This document shows, piece by piece, positions 11,740 through 24,179 of a stretch of 64,000 bases of DNA (the stretch's first letter is position 1; each line of letters begins with the position of its first letter). The stretch lies in the NCBI GenBank assembly GCA_949825065.1, contig OX463841.1, positions 25,568,476 to 25,632,475 on the forward strand. The letters run 5' to 3'. The position numbers were made by a program, and so were the translations under genes. Source of the stretch: Odontocerum albicorne. Lineage: Eukaryota; Arthropoda; Insecta; Trichoptera; Odontoceridae. Under the pieces are notes generated by a model. That model was not told where the DNA came from. It ran no database searches and saw nothing but the letters and a program-made list of their open reading frames with translations.

Positions 11740-12065
11740 CTTCAACATCTCTTCATCATGTTCTACTGTTTCTTATGCCTCATACTTTGTCCTCAGTCGA
11801 AATTTCTCTAACCTTTTATTTTTTGTCTGCCTATCTCTTTCTTCCTCACACACTTAATTCCTTATGTATATATTTATTATTCTGATGTATGTAAGTCTTT
11901 CAGATCTCCTCTCGAAGTCAGTCCAAACTATGTTAAGATTCCTTTCTTAATTCTACTTTTAACATAAGACTTGAATAAACAGTTATCTCTGATTCGGTTA
12001 TTGTGTACAATAATATACATTGTAATACCAGATATTCTTCGCAATGCACGCATTTTTATTGTTTT
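11740..12065 (-). mobile_element. RTE-like LINE C-terminal tail (copy 4)
   Basis: On the minus strand the top of the copy reads KMRALRRISGITMYI then VHNNRIRDNC, closely parallel to MRALRRIFDITMYDGVNNNS at 10.2 kb. The rest is badly decayed. The copy ends about 170 bp from the mariner that follows. The downstream limit is uncertain. Confidence 0.5.
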
Positions 12066-12237
12066 ATTTATTCTCCTTCTTTATCACTCTATCTTAATGC
12101 CCAATCGTTACTCGCATATGTCGACCTTGTTCTCTATTATAATAAATACTTAAATCCTTTTTAAAAATAATAATAAATCTCTTCTATCCTCACTGTTTGA
12201 GAAGCGTTTTTTTGAAAATTTGTCATGTATCACATCG

Positions 12238-13514
12238 ATCAATAAGTCCCGGGACTAACTACTAAAACAACATTTGTTTGCCAAAATTCTTCTTTATTCA
12301 TCAACATAGTCTCCTTCAAGAGCGATACATTCATTCCAACGCTTTCCTAACTTGTCTATGCCAGCCGTGTAGAACGATTTATCTTTGGTTTCAAAATAGG
12401 CGTTAGTTTCGGCAATCACTTCTTCATTGGACCCAAATCTCTTTCTCTGGAGCATCTTTTTGAGGTATGCGAACAGCCAATAGTCGCTGGGGGTCAAATC
12501 TGGAGAATACGGTGGGTGCGGAAGCAATTCGAAGTTCAACTCATGCAATTTGGCCATCGTTACCATCGACTTGTGACACGGTGCATTGTCCTGATGAAAG
12601 AGATTTTTTTTCTTCTTCATATGGGACCGTTTTTTTTGCAATTTCTGCCTTCAAACGCTCCAATAACGCTATATAATATTCACTATTGATAGTTTTTCCT
12701 TTTTCAAGGTGATCGATGAATATTATACCATGCGCATCCCAAAATACGGAGGCCATAACCTTCCCGGCCGACAGTTGAGTTTTTGGTTGCTTCGGACGAC
12801 TTTTACCGGCTGCTCTCCATTCAGCTGACTGCCGATTTGATTCTGGAGTATAGTGGTGGATCCAAGTTTCATCCATTGTCACATACCGATGCAAAAACTA
12901 CTGTTTATTTTGCGTAAACAGTGCCAAACAGCGCTCTGAATCATCGATGCGTTGTTGTTTCTGTTCCATTGTGAGCAAACGCGGCACCCATTTCAAAAAA
13001 AGCTTTTTCATGACCAAATGTTCATGCAAAAGAGTGTAAGCACTACCAACTGATATTTTCAAGATGTCAACTATCTCACGCAACTTTACTTTGCGATTTT
13101 CCATCACGATTTTGAATTTTATTTTATGTTTTCTGGTGTAACACCCTCATTTGGACGACCAGAGCGTTCATCATCATTTGTGTCTGTACGACCGCGTTTG
13201 AAATCAGCATACCACTGACAAATGGTTGTTTTCGATGGAGCAGAGCCCGGATAACACTTTTCAAGCAATCACTGAGTTTAAACGGTATTTTTTCCCATTA
13301 AAAAGCAATGTTTTATCAACACACGAAATTCGTTTTTTTTCATTGTTTTGAAAATAGCAAAAGTAGCGTCACTAAAGCCACTGTAACTCAATGACAGAAT
13401 GTCGGAATGTCATGAAAACTTCACACGTAACTTCTAAAGGTTGGTACTAACTGAGAATGGTATGTATTTGTTATTAGAGGCGCCATCTGTTGGTAAGTCC
13501 CGGAAATTGTTGAT
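12238..13514 (-). mobile_element. Mariner transposon, irritans-like, near full length
   Basis: The element is about 1.28 kb, the normal mariner size. It is bounded by imperfect terminal inverted repeats: ATCAATAAGTCCCGGGACT at the left and the reverse complement of AGTCCCGGAAATTGTTGAT at the right. It encodes one transposase pseudogene on the minus strand (next entry). A TA target duplication is not clear because both flanks are AT-rich. The right end lies about 35 bp from the start of the giant TA/TG microsatellite. It is incapable of producing an intact transposase, but its ends might still be recognised in trans. Confidence 0.85.
12294..13343 (-). pseudogene. Mariner transposase pseudogene (Himar1-like)
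   Basis: A cut-and-paste transposase of 349 codons, about the usual 345-350. It starts at an ATG reading MKKNEFRVLIKHCFLMGKNT, an N-terminal helix-turn-helix typical of the irritans subfamily. Then come WYADFKRGRTDT (second HTH), KWVPRLLT, the catalytic blocks MDETW, HQDNAPCH and YSPDLTPSD, and the C-terminus LEGDYVDE. All three catalytic aspartates of the DD34D triad are visible. Lesions are two early stops in the HTH region (after GKNTV and two codons later), a frameshift near 13110-13140, a TAG at 12898-12900 and a compensating frameshift near 12600-12640. It is a dead, moderately old copy. Confidence 0.9.
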
Positions 13515-13543
13515 TGATACGTTATATTGATTTAGTTTATCTT

Positions 13544-14562
<1,019 letters not shown>

Positions 14563-14930
14563 TTTTAAGTAAATGCTTCATCAATATGCAGAAGGGGAGA
14601 CACCGCGTTCTCGTTAAGCATCTAATTGAAGTAATTAAATTAAGTTGCAGAATTTCAGTAAATCCATTAGAGATCCTTCAAGAAATGTCTTTGGGACGAT
14701 GACAACTTCTTAAGTGCACGTGGCACCAATCTAAAAGAATTCACCGAAGACTTAACCATTTCATTCTTAGTTGTCCATTCGTTATAATTAAGATCAATAT
14801 TTTTTTTTTATTTGTATAAAAAATGTTCAGAAATAATTATTATAAATTTTAAGATCGTTTATGATATAAATGTTTTGTTGCTTTATTGTTTTCTGAATAT
14901 TAATGGAAAATATTTTTATAAATTTATTGT
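14563..14930. other. Noncoding spacer
   Basis: I see no element or frame worth reporting between the microsatellite and the next SINE. Confidence 0.4.
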
Positions 14931-14931
14931 C

Positions 14932-15118
14932 TTGCATTTTCGTTGTAAACAGTACAACCTGACGGGTTTATCGCCTTCCAACCATCCAGAAAGATATTAA
15001 TGTGGCCTTGAATGAAAACCGGGCTGAAACTTAAAACAAATTGGCAACCAATGGGAATTGAATCAGTAACCCCTAGGTTGGAAGACAGGCGTCGTACCAA
15101 CTAGGTCACGCAGGTCTT
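14932..15118 (-). mobile_element. SINE family A
   Basis: Minus-strand head TGACCTAGTTGGTACGACGC with box B GATTCAATTCCC, a body containing GCCCGGTTTTCATTCAAGG, and the 3' end GGCGATAAACCCGTCAGGTT followed by GTACTGTTTACAACGAAA. The hairpin is degenerate. It is nearly full length. Confidence 0.8.
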
Positions 15119-15800
15119 CATAATAAAGTAAAATCAACTAAGTTTTAGTTGGTCGCCTATTGCACCCCAAATATCCATGGGATTTTGAAGAAATCGTTTT
15201 GTCATACTGTAAAATCTTTTATTTCTGACGTATTTTTTTATACAGTTAAATTGTAATTAATTATATTTATTTTCATGTGTAATATTGTTCTAAGTTATCT
15301 ATTTTATTGTCCGTGAAATATTAAATTCTTAAAAGTCTCTATCAATATCTGCATATTACCGTTAAAAGAATATTACACTAACTCGTAATCAATATGTGAG
15401 GTAAACAAGCCGAATGTTTCTTTCCTCTATTGGAAAAAAATGTCTTTAAAATCAAGAATGGATACTTGTAAATATTTAAGTTTATATTTCATTGTTCGGA
15501 AAACTGAACCCTACTCATTTTTATTGCATACTTATCACATTTAGGTAACACTGCAAACATCTAGAATTTTTCAGGTGACATTTTTTCGATAGAATATTTA
15601 GATATGTTGAGAATATTACGTTTACATAACTGTAATAAAAAGCAAAATCACAATAGTTTCCTAAATCTTCTATGTTTTTCTAGCATTGTGGCATTGAATG
15701 AAAACCGGGTTGTAACATTCAGCACTTTGCTGTAACATTCCACTTGTTTTAGTAATTAGATCTTTGATTATGATACCAGACGTAAATATGTGCATTTTCA
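15119..15800. other. Noncoding with SINE A shard
   Basis: Mostly AT-rich unique sequence. At about 15690-15712 the words TTGAATGAAAACCGGG repeat the body of the minus-strand SINE at 15.0 kb, so a small SINE A fragment lies here. Confidence 0.45.
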
Positions 15801-15804
15801 ATAA

Positions 15805-15998
15805 TATAACCTCCATGGTAAGACACATATCTTTCGACCTGGGACTTGCGGGTTGTATTCTCGTTGGTAACCATTTTTTCTTCAATATTTTACTTTGGTT
15901 ATTATTTAAGATCTTGATAACATCTTTCTGGTTAGTTGTTAGATATTTCTTCATGGAAATTAGTCCGCTGGGTTGTACTATATACAACGGATGCGTAA
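15805..15998 (+). mobile_element. SINE family A
   Basis: Decayed head (CTCCATGGTAAGACACATAT, box B GGGTTGTATTCTCG), body, and a 3' end with CATCTTTCTGGTTAGTTG and CCGCTGGGTTGTACTATATA followed by CAACG. Overlapping frames on both strands (15670-16024) are incidental. Confidence 0.7.
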
Positions 15999-17269
15999 AA
16001 AAATACAATACAAGTATATCATAATTGAAAAGTATTGTACATTGTTTTTGAGTTCCAACTCATTATTCAGTTGAAAAGGTTTCATTAAAAGTTAACGATT
16101 TTATAACATACAATTTAAAAAGCGATTTCAAGTCCAAGTCAAATATCACGATTTTTTCAATAAGAGGTGATTTTTCCTTTAAAATTTTTGAGGGTCTTAA
16201 TAATATCTCTTTTTTTCTCTCTTGAATAAAGCTTGTTGCATATTTGACAGATTCGGGAACAAAAGAAAATATGAGTATTTTTGCAACTGATTAAGCGGAA
16301 AGCGAAGTGAGTGGCTGCCAACTCCACGGGGTTGACGTCGGATTTTGACTGTCACAGCGGAGGGTATGGATTTCTAGGGGAAGCGGGAACTCATCAAGAT
16401 GCCGCTAAATTAAATTTAATCTTAGTTTGTTTTAGTCAAGATTACATAATTAAGAAAATGACAGATCTTGGAAAGCTGATTTGGAAATTTTTCAACGTTT
16501 ATCTAGGTACCAATGACGTTTGATGTTGAAAAAAACATTTTCTTCTCAATAAAATATGTATTTTTCTAAGATTTCTGACCTTGGTTTAAGTAAAAAATAA
16601 AAAATGATAGAAAATTTTAAAAAAATTATAAATTATTTTAAGGCTTAAGAAAAAATATCCACATTCGAATGTGGATTAAGCCCTATTTTTTTCTGCTCGA
16701 TTACCCTTTTCTCTTATTTTATTTGTAGTCGATTTTTTTAAACTTTTGATATATTGTCTTGAAAAATATCTTTCTTCGAAGTTAATGTTATTATAACTTT
16801 TGTTAATGCTGTTATAATACGAGTACTTATCACTATTTAATTACTATGTTTGAGGTTAAACTGACCTTTTTGCATAAATGTATTGACTACTTGACATATG
16901 AAAAAGCAAATATTAATTGTATTAAAGTATGTAAATAATTTATGTTTTACGGGTTTCGAAATTTAAAAAAATTGAAACTTAAAATATTTTCAAATTTTAT
17001 AACATGATTTGAGATGAATCGTGTTTGATCCTAAATTCATAAGTTTTAGTCAGTGAAAATATTTTATAAATTTTTTTGGCTTATCTTTGTGGTACCATAT
17101 TATAATATTTAAAAATACCATATTATAATATTTAACAATAAATTATTTTATTGTTTCACTAATAACATTAACCTTGGACTAATTCAAATTTTAATAAATA
17201 TTGTAAAAAACTCCAGAAATGAAATTATATAAACATCTATAGCCAACTACAAACATATTTACTATGATT
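15999..17269. other. AT-rich noncoding
   Basis: A 70-codon frame at 16311-16523 (+) starts in a GC-richer patch (16290-16420) and is unrecognised. A 22-23-bp direct duplication (ATACCATATTATAATATTTA) lies at about 17094-17137. Nothing else is supported. Confidence 0.4.
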
Positions 17270-17400
17270 TAACCCATAGGTTCTCAACGTGGGCGATAAC
17301 GCCCCCTTTTGGGCGTTTGAGACTTTCAGGGGGGCAGTAGAAGACCCAGAGAAAATTAGGGGGCGTTGAGATAGCACGGAGGGGCGTGGGCAGATTAAAA
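17270..17400 (+). mobile_element. hAT-like terminal fragment
   Basis: GGTTCTCAACGTGGGCGATA followed by GC-rich runs of GGGGGC is the style of the terminal region of hAT elements and their non-autonomous relatives (TIR of the CAGxGGTTCTCAAC type). A partner end is at 41.3 kb in the opposite orientation, but belongs to another copy. No transposase is present and the far end was not found. Confidence 0.45.
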
Positions 17401-17525
17401 AAATATAGTCTAAAAAAGACAAAAAAAACGCGCTTATTACGTACTAACTAAAGTGATCTTTAATATTGGTTAATTTTTGTTATTGTATGTATTTTAATCA
17501 TTTTTATCAAGTGTGCGAAAATTCA

Positions 17526-17622
17526 CATATTTCGGTAGTTCGGGAAGTGGGTGACAATTGAACTTAAAGATTCCATTACATTCAGATCTACATTAAATTG
17601 GATGATATAAAAAAAATAATTT
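17526..17622 (-). repeat. Dispersed ~97-bp segment (second copy inside mariner at 44.0 kb)
   Basis: The reverse complement of this segment matches 44033-44128 with two internal mismatches, from ATATCATCCAATTTAATG through CCCGAACTACCGAAATATG. The flanks on both sides differ between the loci. It has no inverted termini and no coding. It may be part of a larger unrecognised element. Confidence 0.85.
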
Positions 17623-17814
17623 TAGATTTGAATTAAAAATTTTCAAATCTTCCAATTTCACGTGAAATATCTCATATATAAATACAGGTAAAGTTAACAA
17701 AAGCCTGTTAATAAGTTATAAATTCAATGTCTTTTGAATGTTAATAAAAATACTTTTCAATATAATTAAGTATGCGTTTTAATTGTTCTCATCATCAACA
17801 ACAATACTTAAGTA

Positions 17815-18265
17815 CCAACTTTGATGAATGGGAGTGAAACGTGGACATGGAAAAGACTGAAAGTAGTCGAATAAATGCTTTAGAAATACGTGAGAGATGC
17901 TTACTGAGAAGAATACATGGGGAGATAATTAATGACTTTATATGAAAAGATGTGGTTAGGGATGATTGAGAAATTAAGGTTGATGTGTTAAGTACAATGA
18001 AGAAGAGCACTCAGATACGGTTTGGGCACGTGGAACGAATGAGTGATGAAAGAATAACCAAACAAATATACAGTGCAAATGTGTGATAAAAAAATACCGA
18101 GGAAAATATGGTCGGATCAAGTGAATTATATTTTGCCAGAAATAAATTAATTGAATGATAAGGCGAATGAATGTACTCGTAGAAGAGGCGAAGTATGTGT
18201 CGAGATATGAAAGTCTTATGCCCTGTGCTCCCCGCCTACCCAACAGGGAAATTGTGTTATGGTAT
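17815..18265 (+). mobile_element. RTE-like LINE C-terminal tail (copy 5)
   Basis: The longest tail copy. It contains, in order, GGGAGTGAAACGTGGACATG (GSETWTW), a LRRIHG-like block, GGGCACGTGGAACGAATGAG (GHVERMS), DERITKQIYSAN, RKIWSDQVN, EEAKYVSRYESL and the 3' end CTACCCAACAGGGAAATTG with TGTTATGGTATGTA. Several frameshifts break the frame, so no single ORF exceeds 60 codons in sense. The minus-strand frames here are shadows. Confidence 0.8.
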
Positions 18266-18539
18266 GTAAAATGTTATAGTGCATTCGAAATCAAGCTGTG
18301 TAAATTATCCCGCATATCTGAAATCCCGCATCTGTGAATTAATTTGCCGAGTTTGCAACCACCCCCTGCCAATTATACCCGTAATGGCACTGACCAAATA
18401 CTTGCATGTTGTTATTGGATAATGATTGCATTGCAGTTATTGTAACTATTCCAATATTTTGACAAACTTGTAATCCTTTGTTTGAATTATTAAATTAATA
18501 TAGTGCCTTTTGAATCTAAATTGGGAAATGCAATATTTC

Positions 18540-18640
18540 ATCATATAATAATATATTATTTTACTTTCTTAGTAAAACGATTCTCGCTGGGATTTGAACC
18601 CAGTATTACTGAAAGATTAAAAATATTACTGAAATATTAA
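18540..18640 (-). repeat. tRNA-like 3' half, dispersed
   Basis: CTGGGATTTGAACCCAG read on the minus strand is a box-B-like T arm. Its surroundings resemble 8340-8390 (CTGGGAATTGAACCCACTAT followed by an A-rich run). It is too incomplete to be a tRNA gene. It probably belongs to another SINE or LINE end. Confidence 0.4.
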
Positions 18641-18681
18641 AAATATACAACGAACGCGTAATACTAATAATATAATGTATG

Positions 18682-18858
18682 AACATACATACCATTCCCT
18701 TTCGGGGTGGGCAGAGAGGACAGATCGCCATACTTTCCTAACTCTACACACGTCCTAAGACTCTTTCACATCCATACACATTCTCTTACAACCTCTACGA
18801 TTTCTCTGACTACTTTTCCTTCTTTCAGAATATTATTCACTTAATCCAACTCATACAA
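18682..18858 (-). mobile_element. RTE-like LINE C-terminal tail (copy 6)
   Basis: The minus strand ends CCACCCCGAAAGGGAATGGT followed by ATGTATGTTC, the family 3' terminus. Upstream, AGAAATCGTAGAGGTTGTA (RNRRGC) and AGTTGGATTAAGTGAATAAT (LD-VN) place it in the same C-terminal region. It is short and faces copy 5. Confidence 0.65.
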
Positions 18859-19965
18859 TGTATGAAAGTAGTCAATAAATGTGTAAACTCTTCGTTTCAG
18901 ACCATTTCACTTCTTAATCTCATTAATTATTCTATATTTTGTTTTAACATATTGCGATCTGACATTGAACTCGTCTGCTTGCTTTTCTTGCATTAATATG
19001 ACAAATGTATTTATGAATATTAAAAATCTATAATATGTATTCGACAAGCTTTTTGCTACTACTTGGGTGTTTGTTATTATAAAGTCAAATACAATTATTC
19101 AAAATGAAAACGGATGGAGTAATAAAATATTTCCATTTAAACGCTCTTTCGAAATTGTGTTAATTTGATTGAACAACAGTGTTTCATTATGGAGAAGCAA
19201 ACAATATTATACCATTTGATTGAACAACAGTGTTTCGTTATTGAGAAGCAAACATCATTATACCATTTATTAATCGAAAATTTTATGTAACACTATAAAG
19301 TGCTCTTATTGAAAACTTAATTCTGTTGTCTGGAAAGTCTCGCAAAATTACATCGAAGCTGAAAGGGTTTAAATTATTTAACGTTATGTCCAATCAATGT
19401 TAGGGGAATTTTTACGGTCGAGAGACTCCACGACGACGACAGCTTGTCATTTTCATATTGTCAAATTGGAACAAAACCGTAATTCACAAAAGCTTCGGCA
19501 TTTTATGGGAGAAGTTCACTCGTAAAATGCTGACTTATGTCATCAGAGACGCGGGGAGTAGAGTGGATTCGGTGAGCTCCTCAAAATATATACACATTTA
19601 TTTGATAGCAGTCTAGTACTTGTCGCGGCTTTGAATATTTTAACAGAACGCTGCTTTGGATCATTCTGAGATATGACTTTAAGTAAAGACAATATGCGGT
19701 TTATCTTTTTGGTAGATGGATATGTATTTTATGAACTAACAAAATTTATTTTATATCCTCATCTGATCCAACCTTTTACTGTTTGTATCGGGTCTTGTCG
19801 AACATTTTAGGATTTTTTAAGAAGACTCGAGATATTGGTAAAAGTCTAATACCAATACGATAGTGATATTGTAATATATTCCTAGTATATTGTAGTCCTA
19901 CTTAACGTTGTGTGATATAAAGTAAAATCACTTATTAAAATCCATTTATTATTAATCCATATCAT
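18859..19965. other. Noncoding with one 51-bp duplication
   Basis: A 51-bp direct duplication lies at 19163-19264 (unit starting ATTTGATTGAACAACAGTGT), with a few differences between copies. The rest is unassigned, including a GC-richer patch at 19400-19580. Confidence 0.5.
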
Positions 19966-19969
19966 TCAT

Positions 19970-20305
19970 TGAAGGAGGAGATGCTGAGCTTCGGGTAAAT
20001 AAAGGAGTATTGAAGAGGTTCTGTCACGTATAAAGAATAAATAATGAAAGATTTGCAAAAATAATCTATTCGAGAACTATAGAAGGTACGAAAAGTTTGG
20101 GATGACTTTTAGTACCTCGTACAATACGATGAAATGTGGTACGATCGAATAGATCAAATTCTGAAAGAGGGAAAAGTAATAAGCCTTTATAATAGGTGCA
20201 TGACGTGGTGTATGAACGTGGCAAAATATGTGTGTCAGCATAAAATGAAGTGGATATCTGATCTCTCTATCTGCCCCAATAGGTACTTGGCATGATGTTG
20301 ATGAT
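19970..20305 (+). mobile_element. RTE-like LINE C-terminal tail (copy 7, divergent subfamily)
   Basis: It reads GVLKRFCH then INNERFAKIIYS in the GHVER region. Further down CATGATGTTGATGATGATGA forms a TGA/GAT trinucleotide tail, the kind of simple-repeat 3' tail known from RTE-clade LINEs. The body differs enough from copies 2-5 to be another subfamily. Confidence 0.6.
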
Positions 20306-21275
20306 GATGATGATAAAACATTTCCTCGAAAATCAAATATGAAGAGGAACAATCTAGGTCTTCTAGAGCGAGAATAAATAACGATGGTTTTCGTTCCAGC
20401 AATCTTGTTTTGTTAGCCGTACCAAACTGGACCACACGCTTAATTTTTTAAAAATTGTTTCTGTTTACACTCATTACAGATTGAATACTTTCTTACCTTT
20501 TTAGAAATATTCGGGACTTTTAATTATTAGCACAATCGCTGGTCAGCGCGAACCATAGATTAGGAAGCTTTGTAAGCAGTACTTTTGAAGAAAATAAAAT
20601 ATACCTTTTTTAATTTCTAATTTGAATAAAACAAGATAATTTTATTTAGTTAAAACAAAGGGTAAACATAAGTGTTCATGCATAATATTTCGACTGTGAA
20701 CTTTTAATGATTCTTTAAGCCGAAGGGATATGCAAATGAATTTATTGTTTTGTGAGCTTTACCGTAATTTTTCGTTGGAAAGAATGTATGCAATATTTGA
20801 AATCAAATAAAAAGAAAATGTTGCATAAACATATAATAAAACTCTGAGTTCTTTGTTGATACCTGGAGTTAAAACGAGCAAGATTACTCAATATATAGTA
20901 TTATGTGCTCACCGTTACTCATGATACGAGTACGTGATATAAGAATATTAGGCGTGCTTGTTATGCAGTTAATTTTTGCAGCCAACCAACCTTTGTCAAA
21001 TAAAGCGAGTATTTTTGGTATAACTAATATGAAAAATTATTAAAATTAATTAAATTTACAAAACAAATAATCTGAAGCAATTTCTCAGAGATTTAGTATG
21101 GTGTAGTGAGTGGAATACATAGAAATATTTTTTTCTCCTTTTTTTTATATAAATCATTCAATTTTATAACTTTAGGATTTTTTGTCTTTTTTCATAGTAT
21201 ATATTTTGTATATATTTGTAGTTCCAGAGGTGTGAAGAACTTTGACGTAGATTTCATCGTCTTCGAATAATTTAA
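20306..21275. other. AT-rich noncoding
   Basis: No supported feature. AACCAACCTTTGT near 20983 echoes the bases just upstream of the SINE head at 9.45 kb. Confidence 0.35.
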
Positions 21276-21279
21276 TTGC

Positions 21280-21665
21280 TCCAAACCTATCCAATAGGAT
21301 GTAGTATGGTGACCGGACTTTTGCTGTTGCAGTAGAGAGGAATGATCTGCCTCAAAGTGTTAGATATGGGTAGTGTGTAAAGCTTTAGGAAGCACTTGAA
21401 GACAACCTTTTTGGGAAGTCGTATTAACATTTATGATTATATTCGTATATGAACACTACATACAAACTCTACAGTCCACCTAAAGTGTTACTATTACACA
21501 TGAGAAGGTCTACACAGGTTTCTGTATAGTTCGTCTTCTCTTGGCAAATTTTCTGTGGTTTTCTGCGGTTTTCTTAACAAATAAGTTTTTCTTAACATAT
21601 GCAGGTGCGATAAGTAGTTAATATTCCTATCTACTACCTTGCCCACCTTCCCACCCTTAATTTAT
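21280..21665 (+). mobile_element. LINE-C C-terminus and 3' UTR
   Basis: The top (about 21300-21430) translates brokenly as ...AVERNDLPQSVR... then ...LKTTFLGSR, the usual VxxWNxLPxSVR / FKxxLKTxLF ending of several LINE ORFs. The following 3' UTR (AGTGTTACTATTACACATGA, TTCGTCTTCTCTTGGCAAAT, CCTTGCCCACCTTCCCACCC) is the same as the minus-strand copy at 8.4 kb. It is 5'-truncated and has at least two stops. Confidence 0.6.
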
Positions 21666-22185
21666 TTTTATCTATAAGTAAGAGAATTCAAAAAATATTA
21701 CATCACTCACAATATCCTTTCATCCTAATTTTCTTTTGCTTCCCTTCCTTGTGCTTGAACGAATTATTTTCCTCTTGTTTTCCTTTTTTGATACAATTTA
21801 GTCATATGTTTTTTTAACTTAAATTTAAACTAATATATTTGTAAAATCTGTCATGGGTTGAACAGTTGTCATGGGTTGTATCCAAGATGAGCTGATTGGT
21901 TGGAGGAAATTTTTGTGTAGCAATAAACTCGCTAGATATACCATGTTTAACCATATACACAAAAGAATAAAAATAAACAAATAAGAGTAGGTCCTATTCT
22001 CGTTTTAAAGCACCCTTCAGTAGAGTCTGGTCTCTGAACGGCGTTATGTAAATTGTTTTTTTTTATTATTGATATTATTTATGATAGAACGGGGAAAAGG
22101 AATTTATTAGGGAATGAAGAGTATGTTGAAAATTGAAATGAATAAGCATTCTTAAAAAAATACATATTTAAAAAAATTCTATTAT
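21666..22185. other. AT-rich noncoding
   Basis: Nothing recognised. Confidence 0.35.
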
Positions 22186-22617
22186 AATATTAAGGTAGCA
22201 AGCACTACATCGGATTCTAATATTATGTTAAGATAGCAAGCATAACATCGGATTCTAATATTAAGGTAGCAAGCATTACATCGGATTGTAATATTAAGGT
22301 AGCAAGCATTACATCGGATTGTAATATTAAGGTAGCAAGCATTACATCGGATTGTAATATTAAGGTAGCAAGCATTACGTCGGATTGTAATATTAAGGTA
22401 GCAAGCATTACATCGGATTGTAATATTAAGGTAGCAAGCATTACATCGGATTGTAATATTAAGGTAGCAAGCATTACATCGGATTGTAATATTAAGGTAG
22501 CAAGCATTACATCGGATTGTAATATTAAGGTAGCAAGCATTACATCGGATTGTAATATTAAGGTAGCAAGCATTACATCGGATTGTAATATTAAGGTAGC
22601 AAGCATTACATCGGATT
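22186..22617. repeat. 33-bp minisatellite, about 13 copies
   Basis: A unit AATATTAAGGTAGCAAGCAT plus 13 further bases is repeated about 13 times, nearly identical from copy 3 onward; copy 2 is about 5 bp longer. Because 33 is a multiple of three the minus strand stays open and reads MLATLILQSDV eleven times (22223-22606). That frame has no start context, no flanking coding and uniform copies, so I treat it as a non-protein minisatellite. Confidence 0.95.
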
Positions 22618-22724
22618 ACTCGAAGAAATTCGTTCGATGATGGGATTCGGAATAATATATCATAGTAAAAAAAAATATAGTATAACGTAAAATATAATAT
22701 AATATTTCTTTGTCGAAAACTTAT

Positions 22725-23000
22725 GGTTTGAGATGACAGTTTCTATCGATATTTTCTCAAGCACCCATGTTGGTGTCATGAAGTAATTGATTTTATTTAA
22801 ATTTTCAGAGTATTAAAAAAAGGAAGACTGAAAAAAATATTTAGTTTTCTGAGTATTGGCAATTTTTTATTTTTTATAAAACTCATATGCTTTGAGACGA
22901 GTTTATATCTTCCGATATTTATTCAAGCACCCATTTTAATCTCCCGCAGTAATTGATTTTATTTGAATTTTCAGAATATTAAATAAAATATTGAAGAAAA
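22725..23000. repeat. Old local duplication, ~170-bp unit
   Basis: Two diverged copies share CAAGCACCCAT, then AGTAATTGATTTTATTT and ATTTTCAGAxTATTAAA, offset by about 175 bp. Divergence is far higher than in the neighbouring minisatellite, so this is much older. Confidence 0.6.
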
Positions 23001-23035
23001 TCGTTTAGGTTTATTACAGATATTCGCCAGTTTAA

Positions 23036-23236
23036 ATGTCTGTCAAATACCTGTTAAGTGACCTTTTCTTAATAATATTTGAAAAGGATCGATTCTCAAA
23101 AATTTTAAGCAAGAAATTTCTTGAAATACTCTCCCGGAAAAAAATATTTTTACATCAAACTCGTTTAACGGCAGTCTTGAAGTTCAATTTAGTTACATTC
23201 ATAATTTCTTTTTCGCATTTTTATTCGCCGCTTTAA
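23036..23236 (+). other. 66-codon AT-rich frame, probably not a gene
   Basis: The translation is Leu/Phe/Ile/Lys-rich, as expected from AT-rich noncoding DNA. There is no homology that I recognise and no flanking signals. Confidence 0.12.
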
Positions 23237-23364
23237 TTAAAATTCTCCAACTTGATTAAGAGATCCATTAACGTAATCTTAATAATATTTATGAAGGTTG
23301 CTGTGCTAGAAGTTTCAATTCTCAGGTTTCGTAAAACTTCGATATTTATGCTACACAGGATTTT

Positions 23365-23735
23365 GCTAAAACATCACGAGGCAATGCGTGCACTGAGAAT
23401 AATATGTAGTGATAAAAAATGGCTTGTTAAGAAGGATGTAAAAAAGCACGTGTGGACATATGGAACGGATGAGTGACGAAAGACTAACTAAACCAATTTA
23501 TAATTCAAGCATCAGTGTTAGTCGGGGTAGAGGATGACCGAAAAGAGTATGGATGAACCAAGTGAAGGATATTTCGAAAGAAGAAAGATAAGGAGTAAGG
23601 GAAACAGATTGAGTGTAAAATTAGATATGTGGATATGGCGGAGGTGAAGGAAGTGTGTCGGGCTAGGAAAGTTTGGCGCTCTGTCTTCTCTGCTTTGATC
23701 AACAGGAAATGGCTTGATAATATGTATGGATATAT
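23365..23735 (+). mobile_element. RTE-like LINE C-terminal tail (copy 8)
   Basis: The sense frames contain AMRALRIICSDK, then a frameshifted HVERMSDERLTKPIYN segment at 23450-23510. RKVWRSVFSALINRK at about 23665-23710 corresponds to the RKVWRSVLSAYPNRE end of the family, and the copy finishes GGCTTGATAATATGTATG. The 3' half is among the best preserved. The 105-codon minus-strand frame here is a shadow. Confidence 0.78.
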
Positions 23736-24179
23736 TGCATCACGAGGTAAGTATATTAGTAGATCTAGTGATATTTTATATAAACATTGAAAACGAGATA
23801 AATATTTCTTGTAGGTATACAAAGAAGCCTTATTATCGCTATATAATTTTAACTAAATATCGGTAACGCGGTATTATGTTATAACTAAACATAAAGTTCA
23901 AATTTCCCTTGAGTTGTTTAATCGTGTGGTTGGTTTGCTCTTTTTAAAGGTCGCTAGACAGGAATTCTCGCCTAGTTTCTCGGCTTTATTTAGCATTTTT
24001 TGATATTTTAAGTCTGACTTAATTTTTATACTAAAAATGGACCTTGGTAGGTTTCACAAGTAAATCGGTTAAGTCTTTTGTAAATTCGTTTTAAAAACTG
24101 AAAAAGACAATTTATCAAAGAAATAACATAAGTAGCCTGTGTTAATATTTAAATTCTGGAATATAGAAATAAAAAAACA
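23736..24179. other. Noncoding
   Basis: No supported feature. Confidence 0.35.

Noticed and set aside
22223..22606. 127-codon repeat protein MLATLILQSDV x11
   Set aside because: The unit length of 33 keeps the frame open by arithmetic. There is no flanking coding, no start context, and copies are too uniform to show selection on protein.
23505..23822. 105-codon minus-strand ORF
   Set aside because: It is antisense to a LINE C-terminal tail whose sense strand shows the family motifs.
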